DNA of 64,000 bases from Pediococcus acidilactici DSM 20284 (GCF_000146325.1 NZ_GL397067.1:65747-129746); one strand, 5' to 3'; counted from the stretch's first letter, positions 8,737 through 17,136 are shown. Program-made: numbers and translations. The notes: generated from the letters alone by a model not told the origin.

Positions 8737-10280
8737 AATTTAATCATGACAAACAGTTACTAAAAAAAGCAGATGACAACATTCCGGAATTGGCAAAACG
8801 AGTAGTAACTCCGGTGCAGGTAGTTGAAACGGTGATCGATAAAAATTTACTAGATAATGTTGGAACAAAAAAAGTAGCTGATGCTACACAACTTAGTCAA
8901 ATGAAATTTGGCCGGGATGACCGGTTGATTTTAGATTTTGGCAATCATTACGTTGGGCACTTTACAATTCGAATTAAATCAGTCGGATCACCAATGGATG
9001 CGCCCTTAACGCTTAAATTGAAATTTGCCGAGCTGCCTACTGAGTTAAACCAAGATAGTCAAGATTATCAAGGTTGGTTAAGCCGTTCATGGATGCAAGA
9101 AGAAACTGTTCATTTGGACGAATTGCCTGCCAACTTGTACTTACCAAGGCGTTACAGTTTTCGTTATGTTGAAATTAAAGTGGTGGATACTTCTCCTAAG
9201 TGGCAAGTTAGTTTCTTTGAACCAGCCTTAATTGCAGAAAGTGCGGCACAAGGAGCGCCAACCCCATTTCATACTGATGATAAACTTTTACAAAAAATTG
9301 ATCAGGTGGGGCTGAAGACGCTTGCGGACTGTATGCAAGACGTTTTTGAAGACGGACCTAAACGAGATCGACGGCTTTGGATCGGGGACTTACGCTTACA
9401 AGCTTTAGCGGATTATCAAACCTATGACAACCAAACCTTAATTAAGAGATGTTTATATTTATTTGGTGCATTGGCAGCCAAAGATGGGCGAATTCCTGCC
9501 AACGTATTTGTTAAGCCAACTTATACGCCAGATGACACATTCTTGCTCGACTACAGTTTGTTTTTTGTTAGTATCTTAGATGATTATTTTCAACACACGG
9601 ATGATTACACAGTACTTGAAGACTTATATCCAGTGGCGAAAAAGCAAATTGATTACGTTATGAAAAATATGGTTCAGAGTAATGGCAAAATTGTCTTTGA
9701 TGAGGATTATCCAGTTTTTGTGGATTGGTCTAATGAATTTAATAAGGATACGGCTGGAGTTGCCATTATAATATACGCTTTGAAACAGTTTATCCATTTA
9801 TCACGGCTTCAAAGATTGGACACGATTGATTACTACCAAAAAGAATTGGCCCAAATTACAAATTATGCCAAGCAAAACCTCTATAACGAAGAAAGAGGAT
9901 TATTTATTTCTGGTCCTGATCATGAAATTAACATTGCTAGTCAAGTTTGGATGGTTTTAGCTCAAGTAATGACTCCGGAAGAAAATCACCAATTAATGAG
10001 CAACGCAGTTAAAAAACTATTCCCAATTAAAGGGATTGCAACTCCGTATATGTATCATCACGTAACCCAAGCACTTTTTGAAGCAGGATTGACGGATGCG
10101 GGAATTCAACTATTGAAAGATTACTGGGGGAAGATGATTGAATTAGGTGCCGACACGTTTTGGGAAGCATTTGATCCCAATGATCCAAGTTACTCCCCAT
10201 ATGGTAGTGCAATGGTTAATAGCTATTGCCATGCTTGGAGTTGTACACCAGTGTACTTAATGAGAAAGTATTTAAGTTAG
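8703..10280 (+). CDS. GH78 alpha-L-rhamnosidase
   Basis: A 525-residue intracellular glycosidase that releases terminal L-rhamnose. The block EDGPKRDRRLWIGD near residues 215-228 is the GH78 catalytic signature in the (alpha/alpha)6 barrel, and TFWE near residues 480-483 matches the second conserved acidic site. There is no signal peptide. It is short compared with multi-domain GH78 enzymes but near the size of the compact Lactobacillus forms. ATG 8703 is chosen because GAGGAG (8688-8693) is 9 bases away; GTG 8697 is too close. The released rhamnose would feed the rha genes at 17-21 kb. Confidence 0.88.
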   Translation: MAFTFQINDDVEFNHDKQLLKKADDNIPELAKRVVTPVQVVETVIDKNLLDNVGTKKVADATQLSQMKFGRDDRLILDFGNHYVGHFTIRIKSVGSPMDAPLTLKLKFAELPTELNQDSQDYQGWLSRSWMQEETVHLDELPANLYLPRRYSFRYVEIKVVDTSPKWQVSFFEPALIAESAAQGAPTPFHTDDKLLQKIDQVGLKTLADCMQDVFEDGPKRDRRLWIGDLRLQALADYQTYDNQTLIKRCLYLFGALAAKDGRIPANVFVKPTYTPDDTFLLDYSLFFVSILDDYFQHTDDYTVLEDLYPVAKKQIDYVMKNMVQSNGKIVFDEDYPVFVDWSNEFNKDTAGVAIIIYALKQFIHLSRLQRLDTIDYYQKELAQITNYAKQNLYNEERGLFISGPDHEINIASQVWMVLAQVMTPEENHQLMSNAVKKLFPIKGIATPYMYHHVTQALFEAGLTDAGIQLLKDYWGKMIELGADTFWEAFDPNDPSYSPYGSAMVNSYCHAWSCTPVYLMRKYLS

Positions 10281-10360
10281 ATGACTAAAATGAGAATACA
10301 AAAAGCGTTTAGAACCCTTAACAATGATGTGTTGCTCCCCCAAAAAAGTTTAACTTAAAA

Positions 10361-10402
10361 AGGCGAAGTTTAGAATTCGAATTGAATTCAGCTTCGTCTT
10401 TT
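10361..10402 (+). terminator. Intrinsic terminator after rhamnosidase
   Basis: AGGCGAAG (10361-10368) and GAATTC pair with GAATTC and GCTTCGTC (10391-10398) around a short loop, followed by four T. It sits between convergent genes. Confidence 0.75.
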
Positions 10403-10417
10403 CGTTTAATTAATATA

Positions 10418-11587
10418 TTATTTTGCGTCATATGCAGCTTGGAATAACGCGACGATTTGTTCTTTAGTAGCTTTCCGTGGGTTGGAGAAAGCATTGCCGT
10501 CTTTCAACGCATTTTCGGCCATCAGTTCGAAATCTTTAGGATCGGCGCCAAGATCCTTGATGCTCCGCGGGATGCCTACGTCGTCGTTAAGTTGTTGCAT
10601 GGCATCAATTGCTTTATCAGCAGCTTCCCGAACGGAAAGCCCGTCGATATTTTCACCCATCGCAACCGCTAAATCGGCAAACCGTTCTGGGCAAGCAATG
10701 ATGTTAAAGCGTTCCACGATTGGAAGCAATACAGCACAGCAGACCCCATGAGGAGCGTCGTATTGTCCGCCGAGCTGGTGTGCCATGGCGTGCACGTAAC
10801 CAAGGTCAGCGTTATTAAAAGCCATTCCACCGAGCATTTCAGCTTCAACCATCTTTGTCCGCGCTTCGAGATTTTCTCCATTAGCAACTGCTTCACGTAA
10901 ACTTTCTTCAACTAAGCGAATTGCTTGGAGGCATTGACCATCCGTAATATCATTATGGTTAGTCGAAACGTAGGGTTCGATCGCCTGTACAAAGGTGTCC
11001 AACCCGGTAGCGGCGGTCAATTTTGGTGGTACGCCAAGCATTAATTTTGGATCGTTAAACGAAACTAAAGGAACGTTGCGCCAGGAAACTACGACAAATT
11101 TTAAATGGGTTTCTTCGTTGGTGATTACACAATGCCGAGTTAATTCAGAAGCCGTTCCCGCGGTAGTATTTACGGCAATTAGTGGTGGGAGCGGATTATC
11201 TAAAGTTTCGATACCCGCTAGCTTGGTGATGTCATCACCGTTCGTTAAAATTATGCCAGTTCCTTTGCCAGTATCGTGAGCAGAACCGCCACCAACGGTA
11301 ATGATTCCATCACAATGGTTGTCTAAGTAAACCTGTTTAGCTTCCTTAATGTTTCTTACTTTAGGATTGGGCTCAACGCCGTCGTAAATCGCAAAATCTA
11401 CTTGAGCCTCCTTAAGTGAGCTGATGGTTTGCTCTACAGGACCGTTCTCCATTTTTTCTAAGAATCGATCGGTTACTAATAAGGGCTTTTTCATATTCAC
11501 CATTTTTGCACGTTCACCGATTTTATTAATTACGCCTGCGCCAAAAAAGTTTACGCTTGGCATCAAAAAATCAAAGTTTTCTTTCAT
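10418..11587 (-). CDS. Iron-type (group III) alcohol dehydrogenase, lactaldehyde/diol reductase candidate
   Basis: A 389-residue NAD(P)-linked dehydrogenase of the iron-activated family, with the nucleotide motif GGGSAHD at residues 99-105. Metal ligands expected by comparison with FucO are Asp197, a His four residues later, His266 and His280. Asp197, His266 and His280 are present, but position 201 is Gln (TGLDTFVQAIE), so one canonical ligand is missing. RhaD produces L-lactaldehyde, so reduction to 1,2-propanediol is a reasonable role by context. An AGGAGG site precedes the ATG and a cre-like box lies 61 bases upstream. Confidence 0.85.
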   Translation of the reverse strand: MKENFDFLMPSVNFFGAGVINKIGERAKMVNMKKPLLVTDRFLEKMENGPVEQTISSLKEAQVDFAIYDGVEPNPKVRNIKEAKQVYLDNHCDGIITVGGGSAHDTGKGTGIILTNGDDITKLAGIETLDNPLPPLIAVNTTAGTASELTRHCVITNEETHLKFVVVSWRNVPLVSFNDPKLMLGVPPKLTAATGLDTFVQAIEPYVSTNHNDITDGQCLQAIRLVEESLREAVANGENLEARTKMVEAEMLGGMAFNNADLGYVHAMAHQLGGQYDAPHGVCCAVLLPIVERFNIIACPERFADLAVAMGENIDGLSVREAADKAIDAMQQLNDDVGIPRSIKDLGADPKDFELMAENALKDGNAFSNPRKATKEQIVALFQAAYDAK

Positions 11588-11647
11588 TACGAGGACCTCC
11601 TCAGGTACGCTTTAGTAACTTTGTACACTTTAATGTTACCACTCTAA

Positions 11648-11661
11648 TGAAAGCGCTTCAA
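11648..11661 (-). promoter_or_regulatory. cre-like box upstream of iron-type ADH
   Basis: The core GAAAGCGCTTC is palindromic and matches the cre consensus at 12 of 14 positions. It lies 61 bases before the dehydrogenase start on the minus strand. Confidence 0.5.
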
Positions 11662-11931
11662 TCGGGAGGGGACAAAAAATTATAGGATAAACTAATTAGA
11701 TCTAGTAGACAAATTTTACCGTATTTAAGTTTTGTAAGGGATTGTTGATTCGTTATTTTAAATAGTTATGCTCTAGAAAGAATCGGTTAATTAATCAATT
11801 ATCTTGCTAATCAAACCGCAATCGGGTAATATAAAAAGGTTTAGCACCCCAACTGGATACCAATAACAAAGTTAAGAAGGGGATTAAATCAGTACTTAAA
11901 GCGATTGTTAATGGTAACGATTTTGTTGAAG
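11662..11931. other. AT-rich intergenic stretch without a gene
   Basis: No credible open frame or RNA gene is seen. It must hold the promoter of the recombinase gene. The only local structure I see is a short stem, GTTA/TAAC, near 11907-11918. Confidence 0.4.
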
Positions 11932-11961
11932 TGCTTTTTTATGGTACACCCTAAAAGGTCA
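11932..11961 (+). repeat. Left recombinase-type dyad (30 bp, central dinucleotide AC)
   Basis: Two 14-bp arms flank AC at 11946-11947, and 10 of 14 arm positions are symmetric. The reverse complement of the dyad at 12683-12712 matches this site at 24 of 30 positions, including nine central bases GGTACACCC. It ends 20 bases before the recombinase start codon. The form, with arms around a 2-base centre, is that of a serine-recombinase crossover site; an operator is the alternative. Confidence 0.6.
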
Positions 11962-11981
11962 AAACATAAGGAGGAAGAAAA

Positions 11982-12578
11982 GTGAAATACGGGTATGCAA
12001 GAGTGAGCTCAAAAGATCAAAACCTTGCACGACAATTAGCTAGGTTAAAAGAAGTTGGGGTTAATCGAATATACAAAGAAAAGATTTCAGGAGCAATTAA
12101 TGAACGCCCCGAATTTGCTAAAGTTCTTGATGTTTTAAAACCTGGCGACGAGCTATATGTATTAGAGATGGAACGGCTAGGAAGAAATAATAAGTTTTTA
12201 ACTCATATTTTTATGGAAGTTTATTTACGGGAAGCTAAACTGATTATCCTTGATTTACCAACCTTTGACGACATTGATGATGAAAATATGCGAAACTTTC
12301 TACAAAACATTTTTATCGAGACCAAGAAGTTTCAAGCAGAATCAGAACGGCAACGAATTCGAAATCGTCAACGACAAGGAATTGAATTAGCAAAAAAACG
12401 CGGGGTATACAAAGGACGGCCCGTTTTATATGGCCCAGACGTTAAAAATCCTAACCGGCGTAAGATTTATTTTGATATTCGCGACGATCTAGCAGCAGGG
12501 AAAAGTATTATGGCAATTAAAAGAAAATTAGGAGTTAGTCGCACCCTAATTTATCGAATCAAATCCGAAATGTCATAA
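11982..12578 (+). CDS. Serine recombinase of the resolvase/invertase family
   Basis: A 198-residue small serine recombinase that cuts and rejoins DNA at paired dyad sites. The N-terminal YARVSSKDQN block carries the nucleophile (Ser9), MERLGRN holds the conserved arginine, a long helix follows near residues 105-135, and the C-terminal 40 residues form a Hin-like helix-turn-helix (GVSRTLIYRIK). Length and domain order are normal. The GTG start at 11982 has AGGAGG just upstream. The gene is flanked by inverted 30-bp dyads with matching central dinucleotides, so it may invert its own segment or bind there to control itself. Confidence 0.88.
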   Translation: MKYGYARVSSKDQNLARQLARLKEVGVNRIYKEKISGAINERPEFAKVLDVLKPGDELYVLEMERLGRNNKFLTHIFMEVYLREAKLIILDLPTFDDIDDENMRNFLQNIFIETKKFQAESERQRIRNRQRQGIELAKKRGVYKGRPVLYGPDVKNPNRRKIYFDIRDDLAAGKSIMAIKRKLGVSRTLIYRIKSEMS

Positions 12579-12612
12579 ACTAATCCCCGTCTAGGATTTA
12601 CTTTACGTAAGT

Positions 12613-12642
12613 AGTGGCATTTTGGTGTACAATAAATTGAAA
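12613..12642 (+). repeat. Degenerate third dyad-like site
   Basis: A GT centre at 12627-12628 with arms matching the 12683-12712 dyad at 18 of 28 positions. The two centres are 70 bases apart. It could be an accessory recombinase subsite; the match is weak. Confidence 0.3.
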
Positions 12643-12682
12643 AGTTGGTTACGAATTAATGATTATATACGTTAATAATTGT

Positions 12683-12712
12683 TGTCTTTTTTGGGTGTAC
12701 CCTAAAAAGACA
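12683..12712 (+). repeat. Right recombinase-type dyad (30 bp, central dinucleotide GT)
   Basis: The left arm TGTCTTTTTTGGGT and right arm ACCCTAAAAAGACA are mirror images at 13 of 14 positions around GT at 12697-12698. Read on the minus strand the centre is AC, the same as the left site, so the pair is in inverted orientation. It lies 45 bases before the next start codon. Confidence 0.7.
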
Positions 12713-12756
12713 CTTTCAAACAGAAAATAAGATACCAAAATTGGGGGAGGATTACG

Positions 12757-13395
12757 ATGAGAATCCGTATCGATATCACTGGAAAACGTTTTGGAAAACT
12801 TGTAGCTCAGTATCCAGTTAGATCACCTAAGACTGGTAAATTGCAGTGGCATTGCCAGTGTGATTGTGGAAGGGTGACTAATGTTGATCTGCAACATTTA
12901 AAAACCGGCAATACCAAAAGCTGTGGGTATTGTACAAAAGTTCGCTACGATTTAACAGGAAAACGCTTTGGACGACTAGTGGTGACGGGACGGACCAACC
13001 GTAAAAGTACTTCAGGCAATTATTATTGGGCTTGTCAATGTGATTGTGGCCGAAAAGTGGATGCAGAAAGTTATTTGCTCCGCCATGGCAAGGTTAGGAG
13101 TTGCGGATGCTTACGAAAGGAGAAATCCGCCGAACGTTTAAAAAATAACCGAAAGATATCTGCTCAAATGGGAGCTAAGGACGCTTTTCGGGATCCAAAT
13201 GGCAATCCAATTCAATCGGTAATTGCTAGTTCACGTAATCAATCAGGAGTGGTAGGGGTTTCCTTTAACTCTTCTGGGAACAAGTGGATTGCCCGCATGA
13301 TGGTCAATGGTAAAATGGTTTTAAACGAGTCTTACGATGAATTCAATGATGCTGTGGCGGCACGGCGAAAAGCTGAATTGAAATATTTAAAGTGA
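12757..13395 (+). CDS. Protein with two cysteine-rich zinc-ribbon repeats and a C-terminal AP2-like domain
   Basis: A 212-residue protein of unknown function. Two tandem repeats (about residues 5-59 and 65-118) each begin TGKRFG(K/R)LV and carry CQCDCG, then a second Cys pair (Cys33/35/37 with 56/59; Cys93/95/97 with 116/118), consistent with zinc binding. Residues about 163-210 resemble the AP2 DNA-binding domain found in phage and HNH homing proteins (GVSF..SGNKWIARMMVNGK). No HNH nuclease motif is seen. The sequence suggests a DNA-binding protein of mobile origin, paired here with the recombinase. A GGGGGAGG ribosome site precedes the ATG. Confidence 0.65.
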   Translation: MRIRIDITGKRFGKLVAQYPVRSPKTGKLQWHCQCDCGRVTNVDLQHLKTGNTKSCGYCTKVRYDLTGKRFGRLVVTGRTNRKSTSGNYYWACQCDCGRKVDAESYLLRHGKVRSCGCLRKEKSAERLKNNRKISAQMGAKDAFRDPNGNPIQSVIASSRNQSGVVGVSFNSSGNKWIARMMVNGKMVLNESYDEFNDAVAARRKAELKYLK

Positions 13396-13417
13396 ATTAA
13401 AAATTTTTTATAGCGTA

Positions 13418-13454
13418 AAAAGGAGTTTTCAGCCTAAAACTGAGAACTCCTTTT
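13418..13454 (+). terminator. Bidirectional intrinsic terminator
   Basis: A 15-bp stem (13418-13432 with 13440-13454, one G-T pair) flanked by A and T runs lies between convergent genes, so it can act on both strands. Confidence 0.9.
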
Positions 13455-13479
13455 CGATTGTCTTTAATTTTATAGTAGC

Positions 13480-14601
13480 TTATTTTCCCGGAACGTAGTC
13501 AGGATCAATAATCAAGACTGGTTTAATAACTTCTCCGGAACGGGATGCTTCATTAGCTTCCTTGATATCTTCAAACTTAAAGAATTTCTCGGTTTTATCA
13601 AAGTCAAACATACCAGCTTTGTAAAATTCAATTAAACGAGGAATGTCAATTTGTGGGATTGAGTCCCCCATGTTGACCCCCACAATCTTCTTATCATCTA
13701 CACAAAGGTCGTTCCAAGTGTCTAGGTCAATATGATTTGGCGTAACGGCAATGGTTGCGGTGGTTCCGCCTTGGGTGAGCACTTGGATAGATTGTTCCAT
13801 CACTTGGGTGATTCCAGTGGTGTCGACGGACCAGTTCACCCCGCGGCCATTCGTGAGTTTCTTAACTTCTTCAACCACGTCCACGTTACGGCTATTAATC
13901 ACGTCGGTAGCGCCTAATTCTTTAGCTAATTCTAGCCGAGAATCCACAATATCAATTCCGATTACCTTAGTGCACCCAGAAATTTTACCAGCCATCATGG
14001 CAGCCAGTCCAACCGCCCCGGTACCAAAAACAGCAATCGTATCACCAGGCCGCGGTTTGAGAGTATTAAGCACGGTTCCTGAACCAGTAACGTATCCGCA
14101 ACCAAGCGGGCCTAATTTACGAAGGTCGAGTTCGTCATCGACTTTAACTGCGTTCCGTTCCCGGACCACGGTGGTGGTGGTAAAGGAGCTTTGATCAAAC
14201 ATGTCCGCAACGTGTTCACCACTTTCAGTGAAATGATCGGAGCCATCGGGACGTACACCAGAAAGATTATTGGCAGCATAATTACGGCATTGGGTAGGGA
14301 TGCCTTTCAAACAGTTATCACAATTACCACAAGCGTAGAAACTTAAAACTACGTGATCGCCGGGTTTAAATTGGGTAACTTCTGGACCAACTTTTTCAAC
14401 GATTCCGGCACCTTCATGGCCAAGAATAATTGGATAATCAATTACTGCGTCGCCAACTCGCAAAGCTTCGTCGGAATGACAAATCCCGCTAGCAACCATG
14501 TGCACTTGGATATCATCCGCGCCCATGGGGGCTAACTCAATATCGTCTTTGATGATAAAATCTGCGTTTTGTTTTTCAACAACTGCTGCTTTAATTTTCA
14601 T
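13480..14601 (-). CDS. Zinc-dependent alcohol dehydrogenase, class III / aryl-alcohol type
   Basis: A 373-residue medium-chain dehydrogenase. The catalytic zinc site is given by Cys41 (GICHSD), His62-Glu63 (GHEG) and the later LGCGYVTG cysteine. The structural zinc site is Cys91, 94, 97 and 105, and GTGAVGL is the NAD(H)-binding loop. It resembles aryl- or benzyl-alcohol dehydrogenases. It sits between the rhamnoside and rhamnose operons on the opposite strand, so it could reduce lactaldehyde or an aromatic aldehyde freed from a rhamnoside; that role is inference. A cre-like box lies 55 bases upstream. Confidence 0.85.
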   Translation of the reverse strand: MKIKAAVVEKQNADFIIKDDIELAPMGADDIQVHMVASGICHSDEALRVGDAVIDYPIILGHEGAGIVEKVGPEVTQFKPGDHVVLSFYACGNCDNCLKGIPTQCRNYAANNLSGVRPDGSDHFTESGEHVADMFDQSSFTTTTVVRERNAVKVDDELDLRKLGPLGCGYVTGSGTVLNTLKPRPGDTIAVFGTGAVGLAAMMAGKISGCTKVIGIDIVDSRLELAKELGATDVINSRNVDVVEEVKKLTNGRGVNWSVDTTGITQVMEQSIQVLTQGGTTATIAVTPNHIDLDTWNDLCVDDKKIVGVNMGDSIPQIDIPRLIEFYKAGMFDFDKTEKFFKFEDIKEANEASRSGEVIKPVLIIDPDYVPGK

Positions 14602-14655
14602 ATTAACAAATCTCCTTTGTGCTTTTATATTTTAACAGGTTCATTATTTCACAAA

Positions 14656-14669
14656 AGAAAGCGTTTGCA
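14656..14669 (-). promoter_or_regulatory. cre-like box upstream of zinc-type ADH
   Basis: AGAAAGCGTTTGCA matches 12 of 14 cre positions and lies 55 bases before the dehydrogenase start codon. Confidence 0.5.
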
Positions 14670-14752
14670 AAGAGAAAATTTGGTGAATTTGTTTCAGAAA
14701 AAGTTGAAAAATAATGCACTAGATGAAGAAATTTTTTCAAAAAATTTTTAAA

Positions 14753-15760
14753 TTAACGGTCGTCTCCTGGCTTCCCGTGGTAAAACTCTTCGTATTTTTT
14801 ATAAAAGAAGGTCTTATTAGTGATACCAATTTGATGCATGATTTCGGTAATGGGAAGGTTAGTTGAAGAAATTAAGTTACGTGCTTGGATCAAACGTTGC
14901 TGTGTGACTGCTTGAGTGAACGTTTTTCCAGTAACTTCTTTAAACAGGTTTCCAAGATAATTTTTACTATATTTATATTTACGTGCTAGATCATCAAGAC
15001 GAATTGTTTGGTAGTTTTCGGCAATTTGTTTAAGGATTTTAGTGACCAAAATTTGTTGTTTAGTGGGATGTTGGCCGATATCGAGGGGATAGTGGCGGAC
15101 GAGAAGTACAAATAAAATTTGTAGATAGGATTTAATGATTGAGTTAGAAAAATCTCGTTTTAAATAATATTCTTCGATAATTTTATCCAAAACGTTAGGA
15201 ATTTCGTGGCCGGATTTATGTTTAAATAATAAAAAATTTTTCGTGCCAGTTGCATCGTCAATGGCTCGATCAATTAAAAAATCGTGCAAAATACTATTAC
15301 TGCGACGAATGTCATTTAATAAATTAATGCTAATAACTTGTCGTTTAAAAAGAATATTAACCAAGATATCGTGATCACCTAGGGCAGCGATTTGGTGCTT
15401 TGCGCCAATATCTAAAAGCAATAAATCACCGGTCTGTAGTTCAATTCGCTGATCATTAACTATTTCAGTAGCATGCCCTTGAAGCATGTAATTCATTTCG
15501 AAAAAAGTATGACTGTGTGCGGGGTAGGGAGCATAACGATTGTGGCGGCTAATGTAAACATCTCGATTCTTAAATAAATTGTTATTTAGAATTTGAATTT
15601 TGTCGTCGCTTAATTCGCCAGTTTGAAGAACGTAAGATGGCATGTCTTCAACAAAAGATCGCTTAATCTTCTGTTTTTCCTCAACTATATTAGTTTGTGA
15701 CAGCATGTGCAAGGCTCTAGGATTAATCTGAATACCTCCTGTAAATATGATACTTTTCAT
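14753..15760 (-). CDS. AraC-family regulator of the rhamnose operon (RhaS/RhaR-like role)
   Basis: A 335-residue regulator with an N-terminal cupin (PAHSHTFFEMNYM) and a C-terminal AraC double helix-turn-helix. It diverges from the MFS-rhaBMAD operon and is the obvious candidate activator. The start is uncertain: ATG 15760 has no ribosome site and falls about 7 bases after the predicted transcription start, while a good AGGAGG (15740-15735) lies inside the frame, seven bases before an ATT codon at 15727. Later TTG (15712) and ATG (15706) codons are too far from it. I keep 15760 pending data. Confidence 0.82.
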   Translation of the reverse strand: MKSIIFTGGIQINPRALHMLSQTNIVEEKQKIKRSFVEDMPSYVLQTGELSDDKIQILNNNLFKNRDVYISRHNRYAPYPAHSHTFFEMNYMLQGHATEIVNDQRIELQTGDLLLLDIGAKHQIAALGDHDILVNILFKRQVISINLLNDIRRSNSILHDFLIDRAIDDATGTKNFLLFKHKSGHEIPNVLDKIIEEYYLKRDFSNSIIKSYLQILFVLLVRHYPLDIGQHPTKQQILVTKILKQIAENYQTIRLDDLARKYKYSKNYLGNLFKEVTGKTFTQAVTQQRLIQARNLISSTNLPITEIMHQIGITNKTFFYKKYEEFYHGKPGDDR

Positions 15761-15773
15761 GAAGAACTAGGAT

Positions 15774-15825
15774 ATTTTATCACCCGTTGTAAACGATTAC
15801 AATTCAGGATGTAAGCAAATATAAA
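15774..15825. promoter_or_regulatory. Divergent promoters sharing one -35 hexamer, with a perfect cre
   Basis: On the plus strand TTACAA (15797-15802), a 17-bp spacer and TATAAA (15820-15825) fit a promoter. On the minus strand the same hexamer reads TTGTAA, with a 17-bp spacer to TAAAAT (15779-15774). TGTAAACGATTACA at 15788-15801 matches the cre consensus at all 14 positions and overlaps this shared element, so CcpA would block both directions. Confidence 0.7.
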
Positions 15826-15845
15826 TGATTTGAGGGGGTATTGAA

Positions 15846-17111
15846 ATGAGTGAAGAACAAGGATCGGTGAAATCGACCATTGCCGTATCAATCACGAATT
15901 TTTTAGATTCAGGCTCAATTGTCGCTGGAGCCAGTGGATTGACATTTTGGACAAAGGAACTAGGCCTTTCTAGTTTTCAAGTGGGACTTTTAGGAGCGTT
16001 AAGTGCCAACGCGTTTGGTTCAGCAATTGGAGCGTTGATAGGTGGGCATCTATCAGATAAGTTTGGTCGAAAAGTAATTTACACTTACGACATGTTAGTT
16101 TACATGCTAGGAACTGCCATTATTGCTTTTTCAATTAATTTTCCAATGCTTCTGACCGGCTTTTTAATTACGGGAATTGCTGTGGGAGCTGGGGTGCCTG
16201 CATCCTGGACTTATATTTCAGAAACATCGGGTTCAACTGATCGGGCAAAGAATATTGGGATTTCTCAATTTGCTTGGTCAATGGGACCGGCAATCATTTT
16301 TATCGCGGGGACTATTTTAGCACCCATTGGTTTGCTGGGAAATCGGCTTTTATTCGTTTTCTTAACGATTGTGGCATTTATTGCCTGGCGCTTGCAAAGC
16401 AAATTGGAAGAGTCTCAAGTTTTTGAAGAGCAAAAGCAGGCCGAAAAGGATAGTGGGATCACTTCCCATCCGTATAAAGATCTATTTTCCAACATGGTTA
16501 ACATCAAATCACTGCTCTTTTTGATTGGCGTTTACATGTTCTGGAATTTAGTTGCTGGAGCAATGGGATTCTTCATGCCGTATGTTTATGAAACGGTTGG
16601 GGGATTAACCAACATGCAAGCCAACTTGTTGCAAGCGGTACTTTGGATTTTAACTGCTTTAGGTACCTATGTCGGATTTGCTAAATTTGGTGATCGAGCA
16701 AACCACCGAATTTTCTACTTTGTTGGGGCGGCAATGGCAGCAGCGTCATGGATTGTATTAACTTATGCGGGGATGAATTGGACTAGCTTATGGCTTTTTG
16801 TAATTCTTTGGGGCGTGTCTGCTGGAATCGGTGCACAAGCTTGGTATGCATTATGGGCTACTGAACTATTTCCAACTCGCTACCGGGCTGGTTCGCAAGG
16901 TGTAATGTTTTTCGTTGTGCGAGGATCCGCTGGAATATGGTCAATTATTTTTCCAACTATTTTAACTAGCATGGGCTTTAAGGCTGCCGGAACTTTCATG
17001 ATTGCACTATTGATTGTTTCCTTAGTGATTGGGACGGTTTGGACACCGCATACTCGAGGAAAATCTCTAGAGCAAATTAGTAAGGAACGTTACGGTAATG
17101 ACCAAGATTAG
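15846..17111 (+). CDS. MFS transporter, candidate L-rhamnose importer
   Basis: A 421-residue, 12-helix MFS protein with sugar-porter style motifs (GGHLSDKFGRK after helix 2, ELFPTRYRAGSQG in the second half). It is the first gene of the rhamnose operon and its last bases lie 25 bp before the rhaB start. A rhamnose uptake role follows from position, since no other rhamnose carrier such as RhaT is seen. GAGGGGG precedes the ATG. Confidence 0.82.
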   Translation: MSEEQGSVKSTIAVSITNFLDSGSIVAGASGLTFWTKELGLSSFQVGLLGALSANAFGSAIGALIGGHLSDKFGRKVIYTYDMLVYMLGTAIIAFSINFPMLLTGFLITGIAVGAGVPASWTYISETSGSTDRAKNIGISQFAWSMGPAIIFIAGTILAPIGLLGNRLLFVFLTIVAFIAWRLQSKLEESQVFEEQKQAEKDSGITSHPYKDLFSNMVNIKSLLFLIGVYMFWNLVAGAMGFFMPYVYETVGGLTNMQANLLQAVLWILTALGTYVGFAKFGDRANHRIFYFVGAAMAAASWIVLTYAGMNWTSLWLFVILWGVSAGIGAQAWYALWATELFPTRYRAGSQGVMFFVVRGSAGIWSIIFPTILTSMGFKAAGTFMIALLIVSLVIGTVWTPHTRGKSLEQISKERYGNDQD

Positions 17112-17136
17112 TTTGAAAAGAAGGTTGGTGGAAAAG

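Noticed and set aside
11982-13395. Recombinase island as an insertion sequence or prophage remnant
   Set aside because: No transposase, terminal repeats with target duplication, or phage structural genes; only the inner dyads are present.
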